Shown: positions 49,462-57,131 of the stretch, piece after piece
Position numbering within the stretch: the first letter of the stretch is position 1
Layout of the letters: every line of letters begins with the position of its first letter
NCBI RefSeq assembly: GCF_042663225.1
Contig: NZ_JBHTAA010000001.1
Span: 868,001 to 932,000 of the forward strand
Direction: 5' to 3'
DNA length: 64,000 nucleotides
From: Haloferax namakaokahaiae
GTDB lineage: Archaea > Halobacteriota > Halobacteria > Halobacteriales > Haloferacaceae
Notes under the pieces: generated by a model
The model's input: the letters and a program-made list of their open reading frames with translations, nothing else
Databases searched by the model: none
What the model was told of the DNA's origin: nothing
Program-made: the position numbers and the translations under genes

Positions 49462-49743
49462 TTATTCCTCTGTCTCCGAGATACCGGGAGCCTCACCAAG
49501 TCGGTCGGTTGCTTCCGCAGAGGCGTGCTCCATCTCTGCTGCCAACTGCTTCGACTGCTCGGCGCGTACGCGGTAGCCCTCGGCCAATTCGTCTTCATCG
49601 ACCGGCCGTCTGACGACCAGTTCGCCGTCTTTGACATCGACTGTGACCTCGTCGCCACCGTGGATGCCAAGCTCGCGGCGGTAGGCCTTCGGGATGGTGA
49701 ACTGTCCGCGCTCGTTTATTCGTCGCTTGTAGGTTCCACCCAT
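49462..49743 (-). CDS. AbrB/MazE-family antitoxin
   Basis: 93 residues. N-terminal swapped-hairpin AbrB domain, KRRINERGQFTIPKAYRREL and GGDEVTVDVKDGELVVRRPVD. The C-terminal acidic helix (QLAAEMEHASAEATDRLGE) should bind and neutralise the toxin. The minus-strand region upstream (49744-49797) is AT-rich, with a TATA-like element on each strand. Confidence 0.85.
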   Translation of the reverse strand: MGGTYKRRINERGQFTIPKAYRRELGIHGGDEVTVDVKDGELVVRRPVDEDELAEGYRVRAEQSKQLAAEMEHASAEATDRLGEAPGISETEE

Positions 49744-49797
49744 ATCGATTCATACTTTTTTCATACTCTTAAGCATTACTATGGTGGGTGCATGTCA

Positions 49798-50100
49798 CTA
49801 TATCCGAGTGATATCGTCGTCCTCGCTGACCTGTTCTTCTAACTCGCGCATCGCCTGCATCCGGCGCTCCTCGCGCTCGCGCTCGTACGCTGGCTTCGCC
49901 GATGGCGAATCTGGCGTAGTTCTGTCATTTCCGTTCTTGAGTTCGTGGAAAATGCGCCTACCCTCAAACCATCTCTTCTCCTCGGAGATAGTTAGGTTCC
50001 TGAACGAATTCTCACCGACGTAGTCCCACGGCCCTTCCGTCGTTAAGATGTATTCGCGGAGGGCTGCTGTTTCGTATCGTCCGAGTTGTCGGCTTCGACC
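49798..50100 (-). CDS. Frameshift extension of the tail assembly chaperone
   Basis: An open frame of 100 codons with no start codon at its beginning, lying -1 relative to the chaperone gene upstream and overlapping its last 19 codons. It encodes GRYETAALREYILTTEGPWD, then an acidic region (KNGNDRTTPDSPSAKPAYEREREERR) and ends VSEDDDITRI. It can be made only by ribosomes shifting -1 at or near the GGGGG run at 50099-50103. The place (before the tape measure) matches the lambda gpGT type of extension. Confidence 0.65.
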   Translation of the reverse strand, partial: GRSRQLGRYETAALREYILTTEGPWDYVGENSFRNLTISEEKRWFEGRRIFHELKNGNDRTTPDSPSAKPAYEREREERRMQAMRELEEQVSEDDDITRI

Positions 50101-50558
50101 CCCATGGATTCCTGCATCCCGCGAGCCACCTGAACCAGCTTTGCCTGATTCTCCCGGTAGCCCAAAAAAGACTGGAACCCCGCGGCGTTGAGAATTGCCT
50201 GTCGTAGTGGGAGCGGGCCGTAGCCAATCATGCCCTCATGTCCGTCGAGGTCGCCCTCGACCATCTCTGGTGTAACTTCGAAATCCAACTGCGGCAGGCA
50301 GATGTTGAACATCTCCGCGAGGTCTTTCGGGTCAGGGTCGTCGCTCGTGAGACTGCCGCTCCACGCTTCCAAGTGGCCGGATAGGGGCGGGCGGACCAAG
50401 ATTGCTTGCTCGGTTCCGGGAATCTGTTGCTTAACAGGTTCCGGAAGGCTGTCGCCGTCTTTTCGTCGAACGAACCAGTCACTCGGGTCGGCAAGTTCCA
50501 ACTCCTCGCCATCATTGATTGTCGATGCGTCTGTCTTGTCGGTAGTACGGTTGCTCAT
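50043..50558 (-). CDS. Tail assembly chaperone (short form)
   Basis: 171 residues. LADPSDWFVRRKDGDSLPEPVKQQIPGTE, EMFNICLPQLDFEVTPEMVEG and LRQAILNAAGFQSFLGYRENQ resemble gpG-type chaperones, which bind the tape measure during tail assembly. Lies between the major tail protein and the tape measure. A G5 run near codon 154 allows a -1 slip into the 100-codon extension, giving a predicted 253-residue fusion. Confidence 0.75.
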   Translation of the reverse strand: MSNRTTDKTDASTINDGEELELADPSDWFVRRKDGDSLPEPVKQQIPGTEQAILVRPPLSGHLEAWSGSLTSDDPDPKDLAEMFNICLPQLDFEVTPEMVEGDLDGHEGMIGYGPLPLRQAILNAAGFQSFLGYRENQAKLVQVARGMQESMGVEADNSDDTKQQPSANTS

Positions 50559-50596
50559 GAATATCGTCTCGCTGGTAGTGTTCTGCTACTGGTCTG

Positions 50597-50839
50597 CTAT
50601 CGATTTCGCGCAATCCACGCTTTGAATCGCGTGAAGTCTTTCATCCCGGCCTGCTCGCCGATGGACTTCAGCGTCCCCGTGTCGAGTTCGCCGTGACGCG
50701 GGACGACGACCGTTCGCGGGTCGGTGTCGTGGTCGTCGGGCGGGTAGCACTTCAGGATGTAGTGGTCGCCGACAGTACTACCCAACAGTCGCGGTTGGTG
50801 CTCTGGAACCCGTCGATTCGCTGGTCGAGTGACGTGCAC
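50597..50839 (-). CDS. HicA-like toxin, N-terminus degenerate
   Basis: 80 residues from a GTG at 50839. The C-terminal part VGDHYILKCYPPDDHDTDPR, TVVVPRHGELDTGTLKSIGEQAG, FTRFKAWIARNR clearly matches HicA mRNA interferases; the active His lies in GDHY. The first 25 residues (HVTRPANRRVPEHQPRLLG) do not look like the usual first helix, so the gene may be decayed or frameshifted there. No HicB-type partner is adjacent; the gene on the opposite strand is unlike HicB. Confidence 0.6.
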   Translation of the reverse strand: MHVTRPANRRVPEHQPRLLGSTVGDHYILKCYPPDDHDTDPRTVVVPRHGELDTGTLKSIGEQAGMKDFTRFKAWIARNR

Positions 50840-50879
50840 GAGGGATTCGACAGTGGTGAGTGACGACCCGTTCGCCCGA

Positions 50880-51125
50880 ATGTCGCTCATGGGTGTGCGC
50901 TCTATTCGCATCGACCTCGAAGACGCGCTGTATGAAATCGAAGACTCGCTCGAAAAGGGCGAAGTCCCCGACGCAACGCAGTTACGTGACCTTCGATGGG
51001 CTATCAACCTCGCGTTGCACTTCACCGAAGACCACCTCGCTGACGCCGTCGAAGGCGCAGAACCGTGGGAACACCCGCCGGACCTGCCGTACGGAACGCT
51101 TCGGCGACTCACGCGCGGCGAGTAA
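50880..51125 (+). CDS. Small helical protein divergent from the HicA-like gene
   Basis: 81 residues (or 78 from the second ATG at 50889). Acidic helices DLEDALYEIEDSLEKGEVPDATQLRDLRWAINLALHFTEDHLADAVEG, then a Pro-rich tail. On the strand opposite to the tail operon. Could be an unusual partner of the HicA-like protein, based only on adjacency. Confidence 0.55.
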   Translation: MSLMGVRSIRIDLEDALYEIEDSLEKGEVPDATQLRDLRWAINLALHFTEDHLADAVEGAEPWEHPPDLPYGTLRRLTRGE

Positions 51126-51154
51126 TTCACGCTGTTCGGACTCCTTTTTTTAGA

Positions 51155-52384
51155 TTACGACGATGAAATCGAAATGTCCGAGAATTCTATCGTCGGAGAG
51201 ATAGTCGCCCGGCCTTGGTTGGCTTCTTTGTTGACCTCGCCAGACGACGTTCGTGTTCCGTTTAAGAAATCTACTGTGAACGAGTCAGCCACCCACTGCA
51301 CGTCGATGCCTTTGTTCTGGAGATAGGCTTCGATTTCTCTCGCGTTCGATTCCGGGCCGAAGACCTCCACTCCCGGAAGTTCGAGCGTCTGCTCGTTCAT
51401 GTAGATATCGCGGAACCGTCCTCCGACGGTGTCGCCGTCGGTGTTGTTGTCGAAGGAGAACGACGAAGAGACGATGCGGGCGTTCGTCCCGCCGAGCGAC
51501 CCGGTCGTCGCGGTGAGCGTGTCGTCGATGAAGTGCTCGAACGTCGACCCGACGGTGCTCGCATGCGACCCACTACCGAGTGCCGGAATGCCGAGGTCTC
51601 CCTCGCCCTGGTCGTACGAGTCCGACCCGGCGATGCGTGCGAGCGTGTTTCCACTCCCGTCTTTGACGATGATGTCACCGACAGCCTCGCTATCGAGTGA
51701 GAGCGCGTCGATGTTGTCGAACGACTCGGTCGTCGTCTCAGTCGTCGTGCCGTTAAGCGAGACGTCTTCGGTCGTCGCAGCCCCCTCGTCTTCGATAGTG
51801 AGCGTTTGGGAGGTGTCGTTGGAATCCGTCGATTCAACGTCGAGTGTGGTACTCCCAGATGGTTGGTCGACGACGTAGACGGTGAAGCGCTCGAAGTCGT
51901 ACGACAGGCTGTTCTCGATGGGGAGTGCCGTATCGGTCGCGAACGGAATCTCGCCACTCGCGGCGAGACCACCGTGGCCGACGTAGTAGATGCGCTTGCC
52001 CCCATCGGCCGCCCCGCCAGCGTTGTGCTCTTCGCGACCGACGAACGTGTGGGTGTTTTTTGCGCGATTATCCGCGTCGCGAAGGATGCCGTCGGCGATG
52101 GCGTCGACGGGATCTCCGCTGCCGTCGACGAGCGCTCGCTGCAGGTGATATCCGATCGTGATACCAGTGTGCTCCTCGGGACCGGCGTAGAAGTCCTCGG
52201 GGCGATAGGTCCCAACGCCTCGCTGGGCTTCGATATTCGCTTCGGGTTCCCACCCAGGATACATCATGATTGTGTCGCTGTACGCCTCGAAACTTGGATC
52301 GGAAGGACACTCGCCGCGAACGGTTTCGCGGACGAACTCGCCTCGCTGGAGGCGCATCCCCCCTTCGTCTGGTTCTGTTGCCAT
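51155..52384 (-). CDS. Major tail protein
   Basis: 409 residues. N-terminal FEAYSDTIMMYPGWEPEANIEAQRGVGTYRPEDFYAGPEEHTGI and the C-terminal TRTSSGEVNKEANQGRATISPTIEFSDISISS fit a tail-tube subunit. A Ser/Thr/Asp-rich beta insertion at about 175-265 (TLDVESTDSNDTSQTLTIED ... DIIVKDGSGNTLARIAG) looks like an Ig-like surface domain. Position between neck genes and the chaperone supports it. Confidence 0.75.
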   Translation of the reverse strand: MATEPDEGGMRLQRGEFVRETVRGECPSDPSFEAYSDTIMMYPGWEPEANIEAQRGVGTYRPEDFYAGPEEHTGITIGYHLQRALVDGSGDPVDAIADGILRDADNRAKNTHTFVGREEHNAGGAADGGKRIYYVGHGGLAASGEIPFATDTALPIENSLSYDFERFTVYVVDQPSGSTTLDVESTDSNDTSQTLTIEDEGAATTEDVSLNGTTTETTTESFDNIDALSLDSEAVGDIIVKDGSGNTLARIAGSDSYDQGEGDLGIPALGSGSHASTVGSTFEHFIDDTLTATTGSLGGTNARIVSSSFSFDNNTDGDTVGGRFRDIYMNEQTLELPGVEVFGPESNAREIEAYLQNKGIDVQWVADSFTVDFLNGTRTSSGEVNKEANQGRATISPTIEFSDISISSS

Positions 52385-52389
52385 TGTGG

Positions 52390-52569
52390 TTACTCAGTGT
52401 GACTTTCTCGTTTGGTCGGGTGGACGCGAATGCCGTCGAACTCCTCGACGAGCCGTTCGCCCACGTCTCGCGAACAGCGCCCAGTCCCGTCCTCGCTGAA
52501 CGAAATCGGTTCGTCCATCCACGGGGTTTTGAGCGACCGTGTCGCAGTGTTGTCGTTCTGCAGGTACAT
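52390..52569 (-). CDS. Small neck/tail protein of unknown function
   Basis: 59 residues, MYLQNDNTATRSLKTPWMDE, then EPISFSEDGTGRCSRDVGERL and a basic tail. Lies 5 bp before the major tail gene. No family recognised. Confidence 0.55.
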   Translation of the reverse strand: MYLQNDNTATRSLKTPWMDEPISFSEDGTGRCSRDVGERLVEEFDGIRVHPTKRESHTE

Positions 52570-52570
52570 C

Positions 52571-53035
52571 TCAGGCTTCGTATTCGTAGGTCGCAAACAG
52601 TTGCTCGGCGTGCTCGGGTGGTTCGCGTTCGGTCTTTCGGACTTCTTGGGGCCCCGTGGGCTCGAAAACTCGCAGGTCGCCCTCGGTAGACGTCTCTCGC
52701 AGGACGCGACTCGTTTCTTGGGCGAGTTCGTACGCGACCGTCTGGGCGACGCCCACCGTCTCGCGGTGGCCGCCGTTGCACTCGATGAGACACGTCCCGA
52801 GCATGACTTGCACCGCCCCTGAGCCATCGGCAGCCATACCCGTGGCGTTCGTGTCGCCGCCTGAGATGACGCTCTCGTTTTTGTTCGAGACCGACACGTA
52901 CGGTGGTTGATCCGCCCCGCTATCGTTCGCGGGACCGATGTCGTCGGCAGGCGTGATCGGGACGGAGACGGCGGCCGCTTCGAATTCACTACGCAGGAGT
53001 TTCACGATCGTGTCCAGTGGGTTTTCACTCGGCAT
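52571..53035 (-). CDS. Tail terminator/completion-like protein
   Basis: 154 residues. Mixed alpha/beta with ENPLDTIVKLLRSEFEAA, VQVMLGTCLIECNGG and QTVAYELAQETSRVLRE. Position after the stopper and gp10-like genes, before the major tail protein, is that of the tail terminator. Sequence alone does not prove it. Confidence 0.6.
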   Translation of the reverse strand: MPSENPLDTIVKLLRSEFEAAAVSVPITPADDIGPANDSGADQPPYVSVSNKNESVISGGDTNATGMAADGSGAVQVMLGTCLIECNGGHRETVGVAQTVAYELAQETSRVLRETSTEGDLRVFEPTGPQEVRKTEREPPEHAEQLFATYEYEA

Positions 53036-53417
53036 TCGCGCCCTCCACGGCCTCGATTCGGACCCACGAGTTGTCTTCGTCGTGATAGTCGAGTGGGACG
53101 AACGTCTTGTCCGTCCGTTCGTCGGTGATGGTCATGTTTTGATCGCCAGTGCGGTCTCGTGGGATGACGTCGACCTCGTCTGGAAGCCAAATCTCGACAT
53201 CCATCTCGACATCGGCCCCGCCGTTGTCGCCCATCCAGTTAGACTGGGTTGACGTTTCAAGGCGGCCTTGATAGGTGGTCTCCGATTCGACGAACGTGCT
53301 TCCGTCCGGGCGGCCGAGGTCGTCCTCCCCGGGCATCGAAACCGTGACGGTGAGCTGGCGGCCGAGTGTCTCGCCGAGGCGTCGGAACGCCCGCGACGTT
53401 TGGTTATCGAAGGTCAT
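53025..53417 (-). CDS. Head-tail stopper-like protein
   Basis: 130 residues, beta-rich (LTVTVSMPGEDDLGRPDGSTFVESETTYQGRLE; VEMDVEIWLPDEVDVIPRDR). Small beta-barrel size and place in the neck cluster suit a head-closure (stopper) protein. Overlaps the next gene by 11 nt and the previous by 4 nt. Confidence 0.55.
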   Translation of the reverse strand: MTFDNQTSRAFRRLGETLGRQLTVTVSMPGEDDLGRPDGSTFVESETTYQGRLETSTQSNWMGDNGGADVEMDVEIWLPDEVDVIPRDRTGDQNMTITDERTDKTFVPLDYHDEDNSWVRIEAVEGANAE

Positions 53418-53812
53418 CTGATGCGCCTCGCGGTGATTGACGCCCGAAGGTTGCCGAGTTGCACTTGCGGGTGCTCGTCGTCGGTCCCAGGGCTGCGGTC
53501 GGTTGCCTCACCAGCGTTGACGTTCTTTTTCATCTGATTCATCATCGCCTTCGCGAGTTCTTCGACCAACTCTCCGGCGCTGTCGACGCGACCGGCAATG
53601 TCATCGCCCTGTGCTCGGACGACGTGGATAATCGCTGGTCGAAACCACGGATAGGCAGGCATGTCGTTCGTCCCCGTTTCGAGATAGATGGCGTACTCGA
53701 CGCCGCTCGAACCGACGACCCACGTGTGCGTGCCGCCCCAGGTGTCACGAAGCCCGTCGAACCGTTCGCGAAGTCGATTCAGGCCGATGATGCGTGCGCC
53801 AGCGTTCGGCAT
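53414..53812 (-). CDS. HK97-gp10-like neck/tail protein
   Basis: 132 residues. VVGSSGVEYAIYLETGTNDMPAYPWFRPAI matches the core motif of HK97 gp10-like proteins (YAxxxExGTxxMxAxPFxRPA). These act in tail completion at the neck. Confidence 0.8.
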   Translation of the reverse strand: MPNAGARIIGLNRLRERFDGLRDTWGGTHTWVVGSSGVEYAIYLETGTNDMPAYPWFRPAIIHVVRAQGDDIAGRVDSAGELVEELAKAMMNQMKKNVNAGEATDRSPGTDDEHPQVQLGNLRASITARRIR

Positions 53813-53814
53813 GA

Positions 53815-54192
53815 TTAGTCCACCGTTGTGTTGACTGACCGCGAGGAGTCTCGAATCACGCTGGTCGCGAGCGTTCCGCTGGGGTCGCGCTTGGACACCT
53901 CTTTGCGGAGTTCGGACAGCGACGAGCCTTCGAAGACGACCGACCCGCTCTCCTGGGAGCCTTCTTTGACGCCGCGGTCGACCGTCGACCGAATCTTCAG
54001 CGCCGCGAGGTACTTTTCGAGCTGCGTTTTGTGCGCGTCGGTCCAGTCGCTCGTGTCGTTCGCTCGCTCATTTTCCCATTCGGCATCGTCGAGTTTCGCC
54101 GTGATGTCCGAATCGGAGAGTGCGAACGGATCGTTTGCAGGGTCGGCCAGCCCGAGCACTGCGCGGACGTCGTCGGGAGTGGCCGTCGGCAT
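53815..54192 (-). CDS. Head-tail connector-like protein
   Basis: 125 residues, helical: TPDDVRAVLGLADPANDPFALSDSDITAKLDDAEWE and THKTQLEKYLAALKI-like segments resemble gp6/gp15-type adaptor proteins that ring the portal. Lies first of the neck genes after the capsid cluster. Confidence 0.7.
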   Translation of the reverse strand: MPTATPDDVRAVLGLADPANDPFALSDSDITAKLDDAEWENERANDTSDWTDAHKTQLEKYLAALKIRSTVDRGVKEGSQESGSVVFEGSSLSELRKEVSKRDPSGTLATSVIRDSSRSVNTTVD

Positions 54193-54195
54193 GGG

Positions 54196-54591
54196 TTACT
54201 CCCGCCGTGCCTCGATGGCTTCGTTGACGCCGTCACGGTCGCGGCCGTCCGACTCAGCATCGGCGATGGCGTCGAGGTGGTCGTCGAACGCCCCGGAGTC
54301 GAGGTCGTCAGTGACTTTGGACATGGGCGTCCGGTCGACGAACGCCTCGGCGTCGAAGGCTTCCGCGCTGTCTTTTGGCTCGGCCTCGTCGGGGGGCGTC
54401 TCTCCGTCAGTGTCGCGGGCACGGCGGCCAAGAGTGACGTGACGATGCATCGCCGAAAGCGTCTGTGCGGTGTCGTCGTCGACAGGACCACCGACGCCTT
54501 CCTCGTCGAATTCGAGCGGGGAGTCGTCACCCAGCACTTGCTGATTGCGGAGCATCGCAGATTCCTCGCTGTCGTGGTGGAGATAGCGCAT
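54196..54591 (-). CDS. Acidic virion-assembly protein of unknown function
   Basis: 131 residues, strongly acidic low-complexity with RYLHHDSEESAMLRNQQVLG at the start. No fold is evident. Position between capsid and connector genes suggests a minor head protein. Confidence 0.55.
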   Translation of the reverse strand: MRYLHHDSEESAMLRNQQVLGDDSPLEFDEEGVGGPVDDDTAQTLSAMHRHVTLGRRARDTDGETPPDEAEPKDSAEAFDAEAFVDRTPMSKVTDDLDSGAFDDHLDAIADAESDGRDRDGVNEAIEARRE

Positions 54592-54603
54592 GAATTGCTC
54601 CGG

Positions 54604-55470
54604 TTAGGACTGGATGCCGATGTTCGCCGTTGCCTGCGTTGCGACGAAGTCGACGCGCTGGTCGATTTGCCAGACGTCCTGTTCCTGTTTCTCTTCGCGG
54701 TACTGCGTGACGTCCACGGCGCGGCGGGTCGACTCCCAGCCGAAGTTCGTCGGGTCGACGAGATACGCTTCGCCATCGGAGTAGTCGCCCGTGTTCGAGA
54801 GGTAGACTGGAATGTCGCTGACTGTCCCGAGGAACGCCTGCTGGCCGACCATGTTGCCACCGGGCAGGATGCCTTGCTGGATGACTTGGTCGCCGAGTTC
54901 GGATGCCTGCGTGAACTCGTCCATGTTGAGGAAGTCCTGCATGTTCATCCCGCCAGAGATGAGCATCAGTTCGCCAAGGTCGAGCTCGTCGAGGAACGCC
55001 CGCTGGCGTGCCGCGACCACGTCGGCGTACTCAATGACCCCGTTGGAGTTGCTGTTGGCGTCGATTGGCCCTGCGGAGTTCGTGTTCCCCGAGAGAACGC
55101 CGTACGCAATCCCGTCGACACGGGTTTCCTCGGCACGAATCAGGTCCTCTTCTTGGTCCATCGTGATCGGGATGACGCTGTCCTCGACGTCTTCGTCGGG
55201 GATGGCGATTTCCAGACCGTACTTCGTGTGAACGGCCGAGACCTTGGAGTAGGACTTGGTGGAGCGGGGGTACTCGCTTCCGGGCGGGACCTCCGCGACA
55301 TCGCCGTCGAAGTCACCGTCGGAAACGGGGAAGGTGACCGAGTTGGAGTCGTTGTTCGTGGCGTCGTACTGTCTGAACGCCCGGCGGTTCTGGTACTTCT
55401 TGTTTCGGATTTTGTCGACTATCGCGCGAACGTCGTCGTCGTCGATGATTTCAGATGCTGTTTGTGCCAT
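54604..55470 (-). CDS. Major capsid protein, HK97 fold
   Basis: 288 residues. N-terminal arm (1-50) then VTFPVSDGDFDGDVAEVPPGSEYPRSTKSYSKVSAVHTKYGLEIAIPDEDVEDS, the E-loop and P-domain pattern of HK97-type capsids, with AVHTKYGLEIAIPDE typical of the spine helix entry. The later LLGELMLISGG-like strand, the TVSDIPVYLSN loop and the acidic C-terminus fit the A-domain. Directly after protease/scaffold and decoration genes. Confidence 0.85.
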   Translation of the reverse strand: MAQTASEIIDDDDVRAIVDKIRNKKYQNRRAFRQYDATNNDSNSVTFPVSDGDFDGDVAEVPPGSEYPRSTKSYSKVSAVHTKYGLEIAIPDEDVEDSVIPITMDQEEDLIRAEETRVDGIAYGVLSGNTNSAGPIDANSNSNGVIEYADVVAARQRAFLDELDLGELMLISGGMNMQDFLNMDEFTQASELGDQVIQQGILPGGNMVGQQAFLGTVSDIPVYLSNTGDYSDGEAYLVDPTNFGWESTRRAVDVTQYREEKQEQDVWQIDQRVDFVATQATANIGIQS

Positions 55471-55480
55471 TCAGATTACC

Positions 55481-55867
55481 TCACAGAAGGACCCACGCGT
55501 AGCCTGCGGGCGCGGTTTGTCCACGCCACGTGCCGTTCTCGTCCGTGAGGGCGTGGGCTGGCCCTCCGGCCGTCGTTTCGAGTTCGCCATCAGCGCCGGT
55601 CGTGCCGAGGTCGAGGTTGTCTCCCTCGCTGACCGTGCCTTCGACCGCGGCCACACACGGGCCGCTGACGTGAATCGGAGCGATTCCAGAGTCCGCTGTG
55701 GCTCGGCCGCGGGCTCGAACGCCGAGGAGGTTCTCGGTGTCCGTTCCCGGTTCGACCTCGCCACCAGTGATGCCGACCGCGTCGCCGGGCGACGTCGTGT
55801 CGCTGGCGTCACTGTACCCGAGCGTTTCTGTGCTTCCGCCACCCGTCTGTCCCGGATTGGTTGCCAT
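55481..55867 (-). CDS. Capsid decoration-like protein (DUF2190-like)
   Basis: 128 residues, Gly/Thr-rich with a beta pattern (GVRARGRATADSGIAPIHVSGPCVAAVEGTVSEGDNLDLG and a final AYAWVLL-like strand). It resembles the DUF2190/decoration proteins that precede the capsid gene in many haloviruses. Name by context and composition. Confidence 0.65.
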   Translation of the reverse strand: MATNPGQTGGGSTETLGYSDASDTTSPGDAVGITGGEVEPGTDTENLLGVRARGRATADSGIAPIHVSGPCVAAVEGTVSEGDNLDLGTTGADGELETTAGGPAHALTDENGTWRGQTAPAGYAWVLL

Positions 55868-57127
55868 TTAGAGCACCTCCAGCGCTTCGTCGTAATCGTC
55901 CGTGCCAGCGAGATCGGCTGCTTCGTTCTGGAGCCCTTCGACACGAGATTCGGGCAGCATGTTGCCGACCGAACTGAGTTTCTCGTTGATGTCTTCGATT
56001 CGCTGGCGGTCCTCGTCGCTCGGACCGTTGTCGCCGCCGTTGCCGGATGGCGACGTGCTCCCCGATTCGGGGTTTTGCGTCAGCGCCTCAACGTCGAGGT
56101 CGCCGTCGTCAGTCTCGAATTCCGACGCTTTTGCTTCGAAGCTCATGGCTTCGACAGTCGTTTCGCGCAGCCCGCGCTGGGCGGTCAGTGCTTCGTCGAA
56201 CATCGACTCGACGGTGTCGAGTCGGTTTCGCATCGCTTCGAGTTCGGTCGCGGATTCGACAGTTGCGTCGTCGATGTCCGTTGCGGCCTCGATCAGTTCC
56301 TCGTTGTCGTCGAGCGTGTCGAGCCGCTCCAGGTCGGCAGCTTCGGCGATGACGGGGTCATCTGCCTGTGCTGCGACTGCGAGGAGCTCGCGCTCTTTGT
56401 CAGTAAGATCGTCCTTTGTCATGGATGCCCTCCATCCGCGGGGCCGGGTGCTCTGGCCGTTACCGTCTTGTTGGCCGTCATCGCCCCCGGTGTTCGTCAC
56501 CTCCATACCACCGTCCGCCAGCGCCTCGACCCGAACGTCGAAGTTCGAGCTGAGCGCCGCGGCCGTTGCGGTCATGTCCGCCGACGGGCCGGGCGCGATG
56601 TCGTTCGACGGCGCTGCACCATCGGCGACGATTGCGAGATCGCGCACGGCCGATACCTCGGTCGGCTCGTACAGTGCGTCATCCTCGCCAGCCTCGCCTT
56701 CGACGAGTTCGATGTCACGGACGATGACCGGAGACACTTGTGCCAGCCCGCGCTCGACGACGTCTTCGGCTTCCCAGTCGGAGAGAAAACCCTCGAAAAG
56801 GAGGCCGACGCCGTCTTCGTACGCTGCGGCGGTGATTTCGCCGACTTTCTCGTCCAGCGTGACCGCGCCGGTCATCCGGGCGCCGTCTTCGGTCTTCTCG
56901 ACACCGACGTGTTGTTCGGGGTCGAGCGAATCGGCCATGGTGAACGGCTTGCCTTCGAGCAAGTCGACCATCGATTCGAGGATGGCCGCGGGCCAGCGCG
57001 TTTGCTTGCCCGAGAGTCCGTTCGTGACGTCACCCTCGCCGAGCAGGACGCCATGGACGCGCAGTGCGTCCTCAGGGTCGTGGGCAAGGGCTGCGATACC
57101 GCTATTGAACAGTTCGTGAACAGTCAT
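55868..57127 (-). CDS. Prohead protease fused to scaffold
   Basis: 419 residues. Residues 1 to about 175 form a protease-like domain (VHGVLLGEGDVTNGLSGKQT, FEGFLSDWEAEDVVERGLAQVSPVIVRDIEL), and from about 235 comes a long coiled-coil/acidic scaffold (ERELLAVAAQADDPVIAEAADLERLDTLDD; RIEDINEKLSSVGNMLPESRVEGLQNEA). Such fusions cleave and clear the scaffold during head maturation. Catalytic residues are not certain. Confidence 0.7.
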   Translation of the reverse strand: MTVHELFNSGIAALAHDPEDALRVHGVLLGEGDVTNGLSGKQTRWPAAILESMVDLLEGKPFTMADSLDPEQHVGVEKTEDGARMTGAVTLDEKVGEITAAAYEDGVGLLFEGFLSDWEAEDVVERGLAQVSPVIVRDIELVEGEAGEDDALYEPTEVSAVRDLAIVADGAAPSNDIAPGPSADMTATAAALSSNFDVRVEALADGGMEVTNTGGDDGQQDGNGQSTRPRGWRASMTKDDLTDKERELLAVAAQADDPVIAEAADLERLDTLDDNEELIEAATDIDDATVESATELEAMRNRLDTVESMFDEALTAQRGLRETTVEAMSFEAKASEFETDDGDLDVEALTQNPESGSTSPSGNGGDNGPSDEDRQRIEDINEKLSSVGNMLPESRVEGLQNEAADLAGTDDYDEALEVL

Positions 57128-57131
57128 TGGG

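Noticed and set aside
50055..50075. Frameshift at the AAA-CAG codons of the chaperone gene instead of the G5 run
   Set aside because: Slipping back would pair the lysine tRNA with GAA, a mismatch in the first position. The G5 run gives full re-pairing and is preferred, though not proven.
54031..55548. 505-codon rightward open frame across the capsid region
   Set aside because: It is antisense to the connector and capsid genes, which have coherent family features and operon spacing.
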